A stretch of 64,000 nt of DNA, taken from positions 717,866 through 781,865 of the forward strand of contig NC_134511.1 of NCBI RefSeq assembly GCF_027942865.1, read 5' to 3'. Source of the DNA: Odontesthes bonariensis. Taxonomy: Eukaryota > Chordata > Actinopteri > Atheriniformes > Atherinopsidae. Each line of letters opens with the position of its first letter. Position 1 is the first letter of the stretch. Made by a program: the position numbers and the translations under genes. The notes beneath the pieces were generated by a model. That model had not been told where the DNA came from. It worked only from the letters and a program-made list of their open reading frames with translations, and did no database searches. This document shows positions 1-9,792 of this stretch, piece by piece.

Positions 1-3000
1 TGTTGGTAAACAGCTGGACAGCAGCTGGTTGGAAAACAGCTGGACGGCAGCTGGTTGGTAAACAGCTTGTTGGTAAACAGCTGGTCTGTAAACAGCTGGT
101 TGGTAAACAGCTGGTTGGTAAACAGCTGGTCTGTAAACAGCTTGTTGGTAAACAGCTGGTCTGTAAACAGCTGGTTGGTAAACAGCTGGTTGGTAAACAG
201 CTGGTCTGTAAACAGCTGGTTGGTAAACAGCTGGTTGGTACACAGCTGGTTGGTAAACAGCTGGTTGGTACACAGCTGGTTGGTAAACAGCTGGTTGGTA
301 AACAGCTGGACGGCAGCTGGTTGGTAAACAGCTGGTTGGAAAACAGCTGGACGGCAGCTGGTTGGTAAACAGCTGGTTGGTAAACAGCTGGTTGGTAAAC
401 AGCTGGTTGGTAAACAGCTGGTTGGTAAACAGCTGGACAGCAGCTGGTTGGTAAACAGCTGGACGGCAGCTGGTTGGTAAACAGCTGGTTGGTAAACAGC
501 TGGACAGCAGCTGGTTGGTAAACAGCTGGTCTGTAAACCGCTGGTTGGTAAACAGCTGGTTGGTAAACAGCTGGTTGGTAAACAGCTGGTTGGTAAACAG
601 CTGGACAGCAGCTGGTTGGTAAACAGCTGGACGGCAGCTGGTTGGTAAACAGCTGGACAGCAGCTGGTTGGTAAACAGCTGGACGACAGCTGGTTGGTAA
701 ACAGCTGGTCTGTAAACCGCTGGTTGGTAAACAGCTGGTTGGTAAACAGCTTGTTTGTAAACAGCTTGTTGGTAAACAGCTTGTTGGTAAACAGCTGGTT
801 GGTAAACAGCTTGTTGGTAAACAGCTGGTCTGTAAACAGCTGGACGACAGCTGGTTTATAAACAGCTTGTTGGTAAACAGCTGGTTTGTAAACAGCTGGA
901 CGGCAGCTGGTTTGTAACCAGCTGGATGGCAGCTGGTTGGTAAACAGCTTGTTGGTAAACAGCTGGTTTGTAAACAGCTGGACGACAGCTGGTTTATAAA
1001 CAGCTTGTTGGTAAACAGCTGGTTTGTAAACAGCTGGACGGCAGCTGGTTTATAAACAGCTTGTTGGTAAACAGCTTGTTTGTAAACAGCTGGACGGCAG
1101 CTGGTTGGTAAATAGCTGGATGGCAGCTGGTTGGTAAACAGCTTGTTGGTAAACAGCTGGTTGGTAAACAGCTGGTTGGTAAACAGCTTGTTGGTAAACA
1201 GCTGGACGGCAGCTGGTTGGTAAACAGCTTGTTTGTAAACAGCTTGTTGGTAAACAGCTGGACAGCAGCTGGTTGGTAAACAGCTTGTTTGTAAACAGCT
1301 TGTTGGTAAACAGCTGGACAGCAGCTGGTTGGAAAACAGCTGGACGGCAGCTGGTTGGTAAACAGCTTGTTGGTAAACAGCTTGTTGGTAAACAGCTGGT
1401 TGGTAAACAGCTTGTTGGTAAACAGCTGGACAGCAGCTGGTTGGAAAACAGCTGGACGGCAGCTGGTTGGTAAACAGCTTGTTGGTAAACAGCTGGTTGG
1501 TAAACAGCTTGTTGGTAAACAGCTGGACAGCAGCTGGTTGGAAAACAGCTGGACGGCAGCTTGTTGGTAAACAGCTGGTCTGTAAACAGCTGGTTGGTAA
1601 ACAGCTGGTTGGTAAACAGCTGGTCTGCAAACAGCTTGTTGGTAAACAGCTGGTCTGTAAACAGCTGGTTGGTAAACAGCTGGTTGGTAAACAGCTGGTT
1701 GGTAAACAGCTTGTTGGTAAACAGCTGGACAGCAGCTGGTTGGAAAACAGCTGGACGGCAGCTGGTTGGTAAACAGCTGGTTGGTAAACAGCTGGTTGGT
1801 AAACAGCTTGTTGGTAAACAGCTGGACAGCAGCTGGTTGGAAAACAGCTGGACGGCAGCTGGTTGGTAAACAGCTTGTTGGTAAACAGCTGGTCTGTAAA
1901 CAGCTGGTTGGTAAACAGCTGGTCTGTAAACAGCTTGTTGGTAAACAGCTGGTCTGTAAACAGCTGGTTGGTAAACAGCTGGTTGGTAAACAGCTGGTCT
2001 GTAAACAGCTGGTTGGTAAACAGCTGGTTGGTACACAGCTGGTTGTTAAACAGCTGGTTGGTACACAGCTGGTTGGTAAACAGCTGGTTGGTAAACAGCT
2101 GGACGGCAGCTGGTTGGTAAACAGCTGGTTGGAAAACAGCTGGACGGCAGCTGGTTGGTAAACAGCTGGTTGGTAAACAGCTGGTCTGTAAACAGCTGCT
2201 CTCTAAACAGCTGGTTGGTAAACAGCTGGTCTGTAAACAGCTGCTCTCTAAACAGCTGGTTGGTAAACAGCTGGTTGGTAAACAGCTTGTTGGTAAACAG
2301 CTGGACGGCAGCTGGTTGGTAAACAGCTGGTTGGTAAACAGCTTGTTGGAAAACAGCTGGACGGCAGCTGGTTGGTAAACAGCTTGTTGGTAAACAGCTG
2401 GACGGCAGCTGGTTGGTAAACAGCTTGTTGGTAAACAGCTGGTCTGTAAACAGCTGGTTGGTAAACAGCTTGTTGGTAAACAGCTTGTTGTAAACAGCTG
2501 GTTGGTACAGAGCTGGACGGCAGCTGGTTGGTAAACAGCTGGTTGGTACACAGCTGGACGGCAGCTGGTTGGTAAACAGCTGGTTGGTAAACAGCTTGTT
2601 GTAAACAGCTGGTTGGAAAACAGCTGGACGGCAGCTGGTTGGTAAACAGCTTGTTGGTAAACAGCTGGACGGCAGCTGGTTGGTAAACAGCTGGTCTGTA
2701 AACAGCTGGTCTGTAAACAGCTGGTTGGTAAACAGCTTGTTGGTAAACAGCTTGTTGTAAACAGCTGGTTGGTACAGAGCTGGACGGCAGCTGGTTGGTA
2801 AACAGCTGGTTGGTACACAGCTGGACGGCAGCTGGTTGGTAAACAGCTGGTTGGTACACAGCTGGACGGCAGCTGGTTGGTAAACAGCTGGTTGGTAAAC
2901 AGCTGGCTTGTAAACAGCTGGTTGGTAAACAGCTGGTTGGTACAGAGCTGGTTGGTAAACAGCTGGACGGCAGCTAGTCTGTAAACAGCTGGACGGCAGC

Positions 3001-3292
3001 TTGTTGGTAAACAGCTGGTTGGTAAACAGCTGGCTTGTAAACAGCTGGTTGGTAAACAGCTGGTTGGTAAACAGATGGTTGGTACAGAGCTGGTTGGTAA
3101 ACAGCTGGCTTGTAAACAGCTGGTTGGTAAACAGCTGGTTGGTAAACAGCTGGTTGGTAAACAGATGGTTGGGACAGAGCTGGTTGGTAAACAGCTGGCT
3201 TGTAAACAGCTGGTTGGTAAACAGATGGTTGGTACAGAGCTGGTTGGTAAACAGCTGGACGGCAGCTTGTTGGTAAACAGCTGGACGGCAGC
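1..3292. repeat. 15-bp minisatellite array (CAGCTG-rich)
   Basis: Tandem 15-bp units of the form aacagctggttggta, interspersed with a longer variant carrying ggacggcagctgg. The array runs off the left edge and stops about 25 bases from the donor of the coiled-coil exon at 3318-3437, so it is intronic on the minus strand. Because the period is a multiple of three, all frames give long low-complexity ORFs (YQPAV-like on minus, VNSWL or GKQLV on plus). I regard these as artefacts. Every unit carries a CAGCTG E-box-like palindrome. Confidence 0.95.
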
Positions 3293-3317
3293 TTCCTACA
3301 TGTGTGTTGATGTGAAC

Positions 3318-3437
3318 CTGCAGGCTGGTGTGTTCCAGCTGGTCCATTCTGTCCTTCAGGGTGTCCAACCTGAGGTCCACGTCCCGCAGAGAGGACAGCA
3401 GCTGCTGACTGATGGTCCTCACCTGGGTCTCACACAC
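3318..3437 (-). CDS. Coiled-coil gene, internal exon (unidentified)
   Basis: A 120-nt exon of exactly 40 codons, phase 0 at both ends. It follows a strong acceptor (tgttgttttctcag, minus strand) and ends CTGCAG before gttcac, a weaker donor. The peptide begins VCETQVRTISQQLLSS and continues through a heptad-like LRLDTLKDRMDQLEH stretch, suggesting a parallel coiled coil. The upstream exon at 5064-5173 ends in the same phase, so the two join without a shift. Family not recognised. The gene continues left, beyond the 15-bp array and outside the window. Confidence 0.6.
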
Positions 3438-3486
3438 CTGAGAAAACAACACCGGCTCGCAGTCAGGACAGACCACAGCTGTACGC

Positions 3487-5085
3487 CACCTCTGCTTATG
3501 GGCACTCACCTGGGAAAGGTGAACCAGGTTTGTCTGCTTATGGGCACTCACCTGGGAAAGGTGAACCAGGTTTGTCTGCTTATGGGCACTCACCTGGGAA
3601 AGGTGAACCAGGTTTGTCTGCTTATGGGCACTCACCTGGGAAAGGTGAACCAGGTTTGTCTGCTTATGGGCACTCACCTGGGAAAGGTGAACCAGGTGTG
3701 TCTGCTTATGGGCACTCACCTGGGAAAAGTGAACTAGGTGAGTCTGCCTATGGGCACTCACCTGGGAAAGGAGAACCAGGTGTGTCTGCTTATGGGCACT
3801 CACCTGGGAAAGGTGAACCAGGTTTGTCTGCTTATGGGCACTCACCTGGGAAAGGTGAACTAGGTGAGTCTGCCTATGGGCACTCACCTGGGAAAGGTGA
3901 ACCAGGTGTGTCTGCTTATGGGCACTCACCTGGGAAAGGTGAACCAGGTGAGTCTGCTTATGGGCACTCACCTGGGAGAGATGAACCAGATGAGTCTGCT
4001 TATGGGCACTCACCTGGGAAAGGTGAACCAGGTGAGTCTGCTTATGGGCACTCACCTGGGAGAGATGAACCAGATGAGTCTGCTTATGGGCACTCACCTG
4101 GGAAAGGTGAACCAGGTGAGTCTGCTTATGGGCACTCACCTGGGAAAGATGAACCAGATGAGTCTGCTTATGGGCACTCACCTGGGAAAGGTGAACCAGG
4201 TGTGTCTGCTTATGGGCACTCACCTGGGAAAGGTGAACCAGGTGAGTCTGCCTATGGGCACTCACCTGGGAAAGGTGAACCAGGTGAGTCTGCTTATGGG
4301 CACTCACCTGGGAAAGGTGAACCAGGTGAGTCTGCTTATGGGCACTCACCTGGGAAAGGTGAACCAGGTGAGTCTGCTTATGGGCACTCACCTGGGAAAG
4401 GTGAACCAGGTGAGTCTGCTTATGGGCACTCACCTGGGAAAGGTAAACCAGGTTTGTCTGCTTCTGGGCACTCACCTGGGAAAGGTGAACCAGGTTTGTC
4501 TGCTTATGGGCACTCACCTGGGAAAAGTGAACTAGGTGAGTCTGCCTATGGGCACTCACCTGGGAAAGGTGAACCAGCTGAGTCTGCTTATGGGCACTCA
4601 CCTGGGAAAGGTGAACCAGCTGAGTCTGCTTATGGGCACTCACCTGGGAAAGGTGATCCAGGTGAGTCTGCTTATGGGCACTCACCTGGGAAAGGTGAAC
4701 CAGGTGAGTCTGCTTATGGGCACTCACCTGGGAAAGGTGAACCAGGTGAGTCTGCTTATGGGCACTCACCTGGGAAAGGTGAACCAGGTGTGTCTGCTTA
4801 TGGGCACTCACCTGGGAAAGGTGATCCAGGTGAGTCTGCTTCTGGGCACTCACCTGGGAAAGGTGAACCAGGTGAGTCTGCTTCTGGGCACTCACCTGGG
4901 AAAGGTGAACCAGGTGAGTCTGCTTCTGGGCACTCACCTGGGAAAGGTGAACCAGGTGAGTCTGCTTCTGGGCACTCACCTGGGAAAGATGAACCAGGTG
5001 AGTCTGCTTCTGGGCACTCACCTGGGAAAGGTGATCCAGGTGAGTCTGCTTCTGGGCACTCACCTGGGAAAGGTGAACCAGGTGT
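3487..5085. repeat. 42-bp minisatellite carrying a splice donor in each unit
   Basis: About 38 tandem copies of a 42-bp unit. Read on the minus strand, each contains about 24 bases matching the 3' end of the adjacent exon (ctggttcacctttcccag) followed by the donor gtgagt and a short intronic piece. Main variants are cataag/cagaag and loss or gain of the gtgagt motif on the plus strand. The period equals 14 codons (around LVHLSQVSAHKQTH) and the minus frame stays open throughout, in frame with both neighbouring exons. It therefore grew from an exon-intron boundary. Whether any of it is translated is unknown. Confidence 0.95.
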
Positions 5086-5173
5086 GTCTCCAGCTGTTTC
5101 AGTGCTTCATGATGCTTCTCACACTTTTTCTTCATCAGTTTGTCCATGATGTCACTGCTCAGCTGATGGACCA
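5064..5173 (-). CDS. Coiled-coil gene, exon upstream of the 42-bp array
   Basis: A 110-nt exon preceded by a good acceptor (ttctgccctacag on minus). It starts with two bases completing a codon and then gives 36 codons, beginning VHQLSSDIMDKLMKKK and ending LETHLVHLSQ before gtgagt. It is rich in K, E, H and L with amphipathic spacing, so probably coiled coil. The donor used is ambiguous: an alternative lies 18 bases earlier, and the following array repeats the same donor about 38 times. The required upstream phase (one base carried over) is not supplied by the exons I could find, so one exon is probably missed. Gene identity unknown. Confidence 0.55.
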
Positions 5174-5934
5174 CTGTAGGGCAGAAGGAGGCGGAGCCAC
5201 AGCTGTGATGGGCTGACAGGTGGACTCACATCTCCTTCAGGTAATAATTAACATTCTGTTTCTGCTTGGCAGCCATGCACAGCACCTCATAGTGTTCTTA
5301 CCACCTGAACGTAGTTAAAATCTCTTCTGTACAGACAGTAAGAAACATTAAACGTCAAAGTGACTCGATTGATTCAACTGTGAAGCATCCAGAACATCCA
5401 CCGATACAAACCCAAAGAGTCAGGAAGTCTGCTGACATCATCAATGACATCATCGCCATCATCCACCTGCTGCCTCCAGCTGGAGGAAGAACGAAACCTG
5501 AAAGCAAGACGGAGAGAAGTGTGAGATGTGGAGGAGGAGATGTGGAGGGGGTGTAGAAGAAGAGAAGCGGAGGAGGTGTCACACCATGGGACTTGTGTTT
5601 TTAGTTATCATGTTTTAGGTTACATTTTGGTTTTTAGTCTGTCATGTGTTTTTCCCCTCACTTCCCTCACTCAGTTAATTAGTTAATTCCCCTCACCTGT
5701 CTGTCATTGTCACCAGCTGCACTCACTCTCCAATCACTCACTCCCTATTTAGTGTCCTGCCTCCCCTGTCAGTGTGTCGGATCTTTTGGTTTCGTTGCCT
5801 TCGTTTCACACCTTACTTCGTTGTTTGCCATGATACCTGTACTGTCCGTGACATTCATTGTTACCCAAGCTAAGTATTTATTTATTTATTTATTCCCATG
5901 CCATGCCAAGTCCTTTTGTTTGTTTTGTACAGTT
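5174..5934. other. Intron or spacer with an interspersed-repeat fragment
   Basis: Apart from the candidate micro-exon I see no gene here. The part from about 5585 to 5930 (cccctcacctgtctgtcatt, then tccctatttagtgtcctgcc) has the look of the upstream region of a common teleost retroposon. It ends in a short TTTA microsatellite near 5880. The family assignment is from memory only. Confidence 0.4.
5467..5497 (-). CDS. Candidate 31-nt micro-exon of the coiled-coil gene
   Basis: On the minus strand a fair acceptor (cttgctttcag) is followed by 31 bases and a donor CAG|gtggat. The entry phase fits the two bases left by the exon ending at 7866, giving RFRSSSSWRQQ. The exit phase (0) does not match the next exon at 5173, so either another exon lies between or this is chance. 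Low confidence. Confidence 0.2.
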
Positions 5935-6342
5935 AAGCCGGAGTTACAGTTGACGCGTCTGTGACGGCGGTGTCGCACCGTGACATCAAAATGACGTTTC
6001 AGGCCTGGCGCTTGCCTTGAAAAGACGGCGCAGCGCGGTGTCGTGCACCAGTAGATTTTTGTAACTTGGCGGCGCCAACAACGACAGACCGGATGGACCG
6101 ATGTGAGACCAGGCTCAGTGAGGAGGTGCGTTTGTACAGCAGCTGTACGAAACTGCAGTGAAACAGCACAGGGAGCACGTGAACTCCCAAAACTGGTGGA
6201 CAGAGATTGGCAGAACTTTGGGGAAAGAGGGAGAGTTCTGTAAGACTGTGTGGAAGAAGCTACGGGACAGATACGTGAAAGCAAAGAAGAGGGCAGAGAC
6301 TGCAAGTGGTGATGCCGGGGGCTTCAAACCTTCACCTCTTTA
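5935..6342 (+). pseudogene. MADF-type DNA-binding domain remnant, probably Harbinger-associated
   Basis: Plus-strand translation in shifting frames gives MDRCETRLSEEVRLY, then NSQNWWTEIGRTLGKEGEFC and KTVWKKLRDRYVKAKKR. This matches the helix-rich pattern of MADF/Myb-like proteins (tryptophan in W-x-E-I, then C-K-x-x-W-K-x-L-R-D-x-Y). Such genes accompany the transposase in PIF/Harbinger elements and also occur as Adf-1-like host genes. An early stop and a shift between the first and second parts, and no downstream continuation after FKPSPL, argue for a decayed transposon fragment sitting in an intron of the minus-strand gene. Confidence 0.55.
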
Positions 6343-6556
6343 AATTGAATTAAAAAATTAAAATGATCTGAATACTGCAGCAGTATCATTAATGACTGTA
6401 TTCCTGCTCTTCATTGTTTTCTTCTCCACTTTCTTCGTTGTAGAGTAGCGGTAACCTTCAGTTTTCTTTTTAAGTCCGCATCCGTGTCCTACCTTTCACC
6501 TCACCACCAACACACCAACCTGACAGAAGGAAATGTTGAAGAAGAGAAGTGGAGGA

Positions 6557-7830
6557 GTGTTTGATCAGTCTGTTGGTCAGGTTGTTGGTCAGTCTGTTGG
6601 TCAGGTTGTTGATCAGGTTGTTGGTCAGTCTGTTGGTCAGGTTGTTGGTCAGTCTGTTGGTCAGGTTGTTGATCAGTCTGTTGGTCAGGTTGTTGGTCAG
6701 TCTGTTGATCAGGTTGTTGGTCAGTCTGTTGATCAGGTTGTTGGTCAGTCTGTTGGTCAGTTTGTTGGTCAGGTTGTTGATCAGTTTGTTGGTCAGTCTG
6801 TTGGTCAGTCTGTTGATCAGGTTGTTGGTCAGTCTGTTGGTCAGTCTGTTGGTCAGGTTGTTGATCAGTCTGTTGGTCAGTCTGTTGATCAGGTTGTTGG
6901 TCAGTCTGTTGGTCAGGTTGTTGGTCAGGTTGTTGATCAGTCTGTTGGTCAGTCTGTTGGTCAGGTTGTTGGTCAGTCTGTTGATCAGCTTGTTGGTCAG
7001 GTTGTTGATCAGTCTGTTGATCAGTCTGTTGGTCAGTCTGTTGATCAGTCTGTTGGTCAGTCTGTTGGTCAGGTTGTTGATCAGGTTGTTGGTCAGGTTG
7101 TTGGTCAGTTTGTTGGTCAGGTTGTTGATCAGTCTGTTGGTCAGTCTGTTGGTCAGTTTGTTGGTCAGTCTGTTGGTCAGGTTGTTGGTCAGGTTGTTGG
7201 TCAGTTTGTTGGTCAGTTTGTTGGTCAGTCTGTTGGTCAGTCTGTTGGTCAGGTTGTTGGTCAGTCTGTTGATCAGCTTGTTGGTCAGTCTGTTGGTCAG
7301 TCTGTTGGTCAGTCTGTTGGTCAGTTTGTTGGTCAGGTTGTTGGTCAGGTTGTTGGTCAGTCTGTTGGTCAGTTTGTTGGTCAGTCTGTTGGTCAGTCTG
7401 TTGGTCAGGTTGTTGGTCAGTCTGTTGGTCAGTCTGTTGGTCAGGTTGTTGGTCAGTCTGTTGGTCAGGTTGTTGGTCAGTTTGTTGGTCAGGTTGTTGG
7501 TCAGTCTGTTGGTCGGGTTGTTGATCAGTCTGTTGGTCAGTCTGTTGGTCAGTCTGTTGGTCAGTCTGTTGATCAGTCTGTTGGTCGGGTTGTTGGTCAG
7601 GTTGTTGGTCAGTCTGTTGGTCGGGTTGTTGATCAGTCTGTTGGTCAGTCTGTTGGTCAGTTTGTTGATCAGTTTGTTGGTCAGGTTGTTGGTCAGTCTG
7701 TTGGTCAGTCTGTTGGTCAGTTTGTTGGTCAGTCTGTTGGTCAGTCTGTTGGTCAGTCTGTTGATCAGTTTGTTGGTCAGTCTGTTGATCAGTTTGTTGG
7801 TCAGTTTGTTGATCAGTTTGTTGGTCAGTA
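6557..7830. repeat. 12-bp minisatellite array
   Basis: About 106 tandem 12-bp units, ggtcagtctgtt and its variants. Variation is nearly limited to three positions: g/c/t in the gtt-ctg-ttt triplet, ggt versus gat, and rare cgg. The frame is open on both strands for over 400 codons (TDQQ or PDQQ on minus, VGQS on plus) purely because the period is divisible by three. It lies in an intron between the exons at 7866-7957 and 5064-5173. Confidence 0.95.
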
Positions 7831-7865
7831 TCAGGAGGTGAGGGGTTAGTTGTGTGTGTGTCCAC

Positions 7866-7957
7866 CTGCTGCTGTGTGGTGTGTTGCTGTCCTCAGAGGA
7901 CAGATGGTCCGTCCTGGTGACTCTGTGTCCTGCCAGCAGACACCTGGACAGCTGAAC
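7866..7957 (-). CDS. Coiled-coil gene, internal exon
   Basis: A 92-nt exon between acceptor catgtttcag and donor CAGCAG|gtggac. It enters in phase 0, matching the exon ending at 8840, and leaves two bases over. The peptide starts VQLSRCLLAGHRVTRTDHLS and is serine-rich after that, with no recognisable domain. The 12-bp array begins 36 bases beyond the donor. Assigned to the same transcript as the exon at 8840-9040 on phase agreement and spacing. Confidence 0.45.
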
Positions 7958-7998
7958 CTGAAACATGAGAGCAGAGACATGTGACATCATTGTGACAT

Positions 7999-8132
7999 CA
8001 TTGTGTTTTTTTGCTGTTGGTTTTTTGTTGTTGTTTTTTTTTTGCTGTTGTTTTTTTTTTACTGTTTTTTTTACTGTTTGTTTTGTTGTTGTTGTTTTTT
8101 TTGCTGTTGTTTTTTTACCCTCCCTGGCAAGA
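7999..8132. repeat. T-rich low-complexity tract (TTTTTTGTTG)
   Basis: A pyrimidine-biased stretch of t runs broken by g and gttg, equivalent to a poly(A)-like tract on the minus strand. Probably the decayed tail of a retroposon or simple-sequence expansion within the intron. No gene. Confidence 0.8.
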
Positions 8133-8264
8133 ATGTGAAACTCCGCCAATGGATTAGAGAAGCCAGATATTTGTGCTTCTTCAGTTCGGATAAGAGCTAA
8201 ACTGTTGTGAAGGCGGCCCAGTCACCGGTCCGGATCTGAGGAGATTCTTCCAGAACCGTGTGAC

Positions 8265-8819
8265 CCGGCGGATTTTTTTTTTCTTCCCAACATTACCTTT
8301 TATTGAGTTTTCAACATGTTTCCAAAACACACATATATTCAGAAATAAGAGCGCTCTCATATCCCAGGAGACATCAGGGGCAAAGTTATTATCCAACATT
8401 TAAATTGTCCTTCATTGTAAGTCAGATATTTATGAGATAATATAGAGCAACACTTGGTACAAGTATAAAAACAAAAAGAAAAGAGAAGAAACAACAACCA
8501 GAACAATAAACGTTTCTCTATTTTGTGGAGAATAAGCCCATATTATTTCGCTGTTGTACCTATATGGTTCAAAAATACAGATTCAGATGTACAATCCATA
8601 CAGAATTAATAAAAAAATCAAATATCAAAAGAAAATAGATCACAGAGAGGACTACCAACAACTACGCCTAAAAGGACCCCATATGTTTTGAAATAGGGAT
8701 ATTTTCCCTTTTATAATGTAAGTTATGTTCTCCATAAGTAAAGTTGTGATATATTTCCTTAACCCAGTTGATGATTTTTGGTTTATTATGACTCTTTTTG
8801 CCAGCAGTATCCGGCGGAT
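8265..8819 (-). mobile_element. 5'-truncated LINE (L1/Tx1-like) 3' end with target-site duplication
   Basis: A 537-bp insert in minus orientation. Read on minus it ends gaaaactcaataaaaggtaa and then a poly(A)-like tract (the t run at 8273-8283). It is flanked by perfect copies of ccggcggat at 8265-8273 and 8811-8819, the signature of target-primed insertion. No coding sequence remains. It landed 21 bases from the donor of the exon at 8840-9040, in the intron. Assignment to the L1/Tx1 group rests only on the style of the 3' end. Confidence 0.7.
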
Positions 8820-8839
8820 TTAACCCCCGCCAGACCCAC

Positions 8840-9040
8840 CTGAGCGTCGAACAGCTGCCGGTACACCTCCCCGCTGGGCACCGCTCTGCTCTCACACATC
8901 CCGGCGGCGGGTCCGGGCCTGGAAGCCGGGACAGAGCGCAGGCTCCCCCGGGCCGGAGGAGTAAAGTGATCCCGTGAGGAGAGGCTGCTGGGCGGCCTCA
9001 CGAAGCGCTTCTTCTCGGTCTGTATCTCCGCCGGTTCCGC
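8840..9040 (-). CDS. Unidentified coiled-coil gene, 5'-proximal exon
   Basis: A 201-nt exon, exactly 67 codons, phase 0 at both ends, between acceptor gtgaaagtttcag and donor GCTCAG|gtgggt on minus. The peptide opens AEPAEIQTEKKRFVRPPSSL, is rich in R, P and S, and ends EVYRQLFDAQ. High GC in the exon against AT-rich flanks supports real coding. No start codon lies in the exon. An ATG at 9403 (minus) could begin a first exon, but its phase to this exon does not fit with the donor I can see. Function unknown. Confidence 0.6.
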
Positions 9041-9364
9041 CTGAAACTTTCGCCTGTTTCTACCTGAAACTTTCACCTGTTGTTACCGGAAACTTTCACC
9101 TGTTGCTACCGGAAACTTTCACCTGTTGCTACCGGAAACTTTCACCTGTTGCTACCGGAAACTTTCACCTGTTTCTACCTGAAACTTTCGCCTGTTTCTA
9201 CCTGAAACTTTCACCTGTTGCTACCGGAAACTTTCACCTGTTTCTACCGGAAACTTTCACCTGTTGCTACCTGAAACTTTCACCTGTTTCTACCTGAAAC
9301 TTTCACCTGTTGCTACCGGAAACTTTCACCTGTTGCTACCTGAAACTTTCACCTGTTGCTACCT
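9041..9364. repeat. 23-bp minisatellite abutting an acceptor site
   Basis: About 14 units of roughly 23 bases. On plus each reads gaaactttcacctgttgcta with t/c variants. On minus each unit contains caggtgaaagtttc, so the same sequence that forms the acceptor of the exon at 9040 (gtgaaagtttcag) is repeated, with CAG|GTGAAA donor-like motifs between. It starts at the exon border. Confidence 0.9.
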
Positions 9365-9792
9365 GCCGCTGGGTAACCGTCTCTGAAAGTTTTCCGTCAC
9401 CATGACAACGAGCGCCGCGCTGAGAGTCGTTTTTTTTTTATAGCGTTAGCTATAAACACAGGAAGCTAACACAGTTTGGACACATTCAGCTTTCAGTGAG
9501 CAGAGAAAGAGTTCATATCTCCTCTTCGAGTCTGGCTGGTGGTCCCGCAGGACGCGGGGCTGCTGGGGGTTCCCAACGGCTTCCGACCACGAAGCTTTTC
9601 AGCTCCACAGCGCCGCCTGCTGGGCCAAATCTGTGATTTTGTTGGGGCCTTTTTGGCTGTAAAAACGGATCTTTGGAGGCTGTGCTGCTGGCAGGGTTTT
9701 ACATCTGTTATGGTGCGTAACCATGGCAACAGGGATAAGTCACCACTGAGGAGACGTTTAGGATGCAGAGCAGGAACAAAATGGAGGAAAAG
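9365..9792. other. Intergenic or 5' region
   Basis: Holds CpG-containing sequence around 9395-9420 and 9530-9610. This could be the 5' end of the minus-strand coiled-coil gene, where a CAT at 9401-9403 gives a minus ATG. The stretch around 9590-9660 (gccgcctgctgggccaaatc) resembles interspersed fish repeat sequence. No exon supported. Confidence 0.3.

Noticed and set aside
3530..5149. Plus-strand SAYGHSPGKGEPG repeat protein (539 codons)
   Set aside because: Antisense to the exon-derived 42-bp array. The collagen- or elastin-like look comes from the repeat composition, and no signal peptide or unique domain is attached.
6470..8149. TDQQ/PDQQ or LTNRLTN-like proteins of 450-560 residues
   Set aside because: Purely a 12-bp array read in several frames. 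Unique sequence at the ends carries no conserved domain in the same frame, apart from antisense fragments of a small exon.
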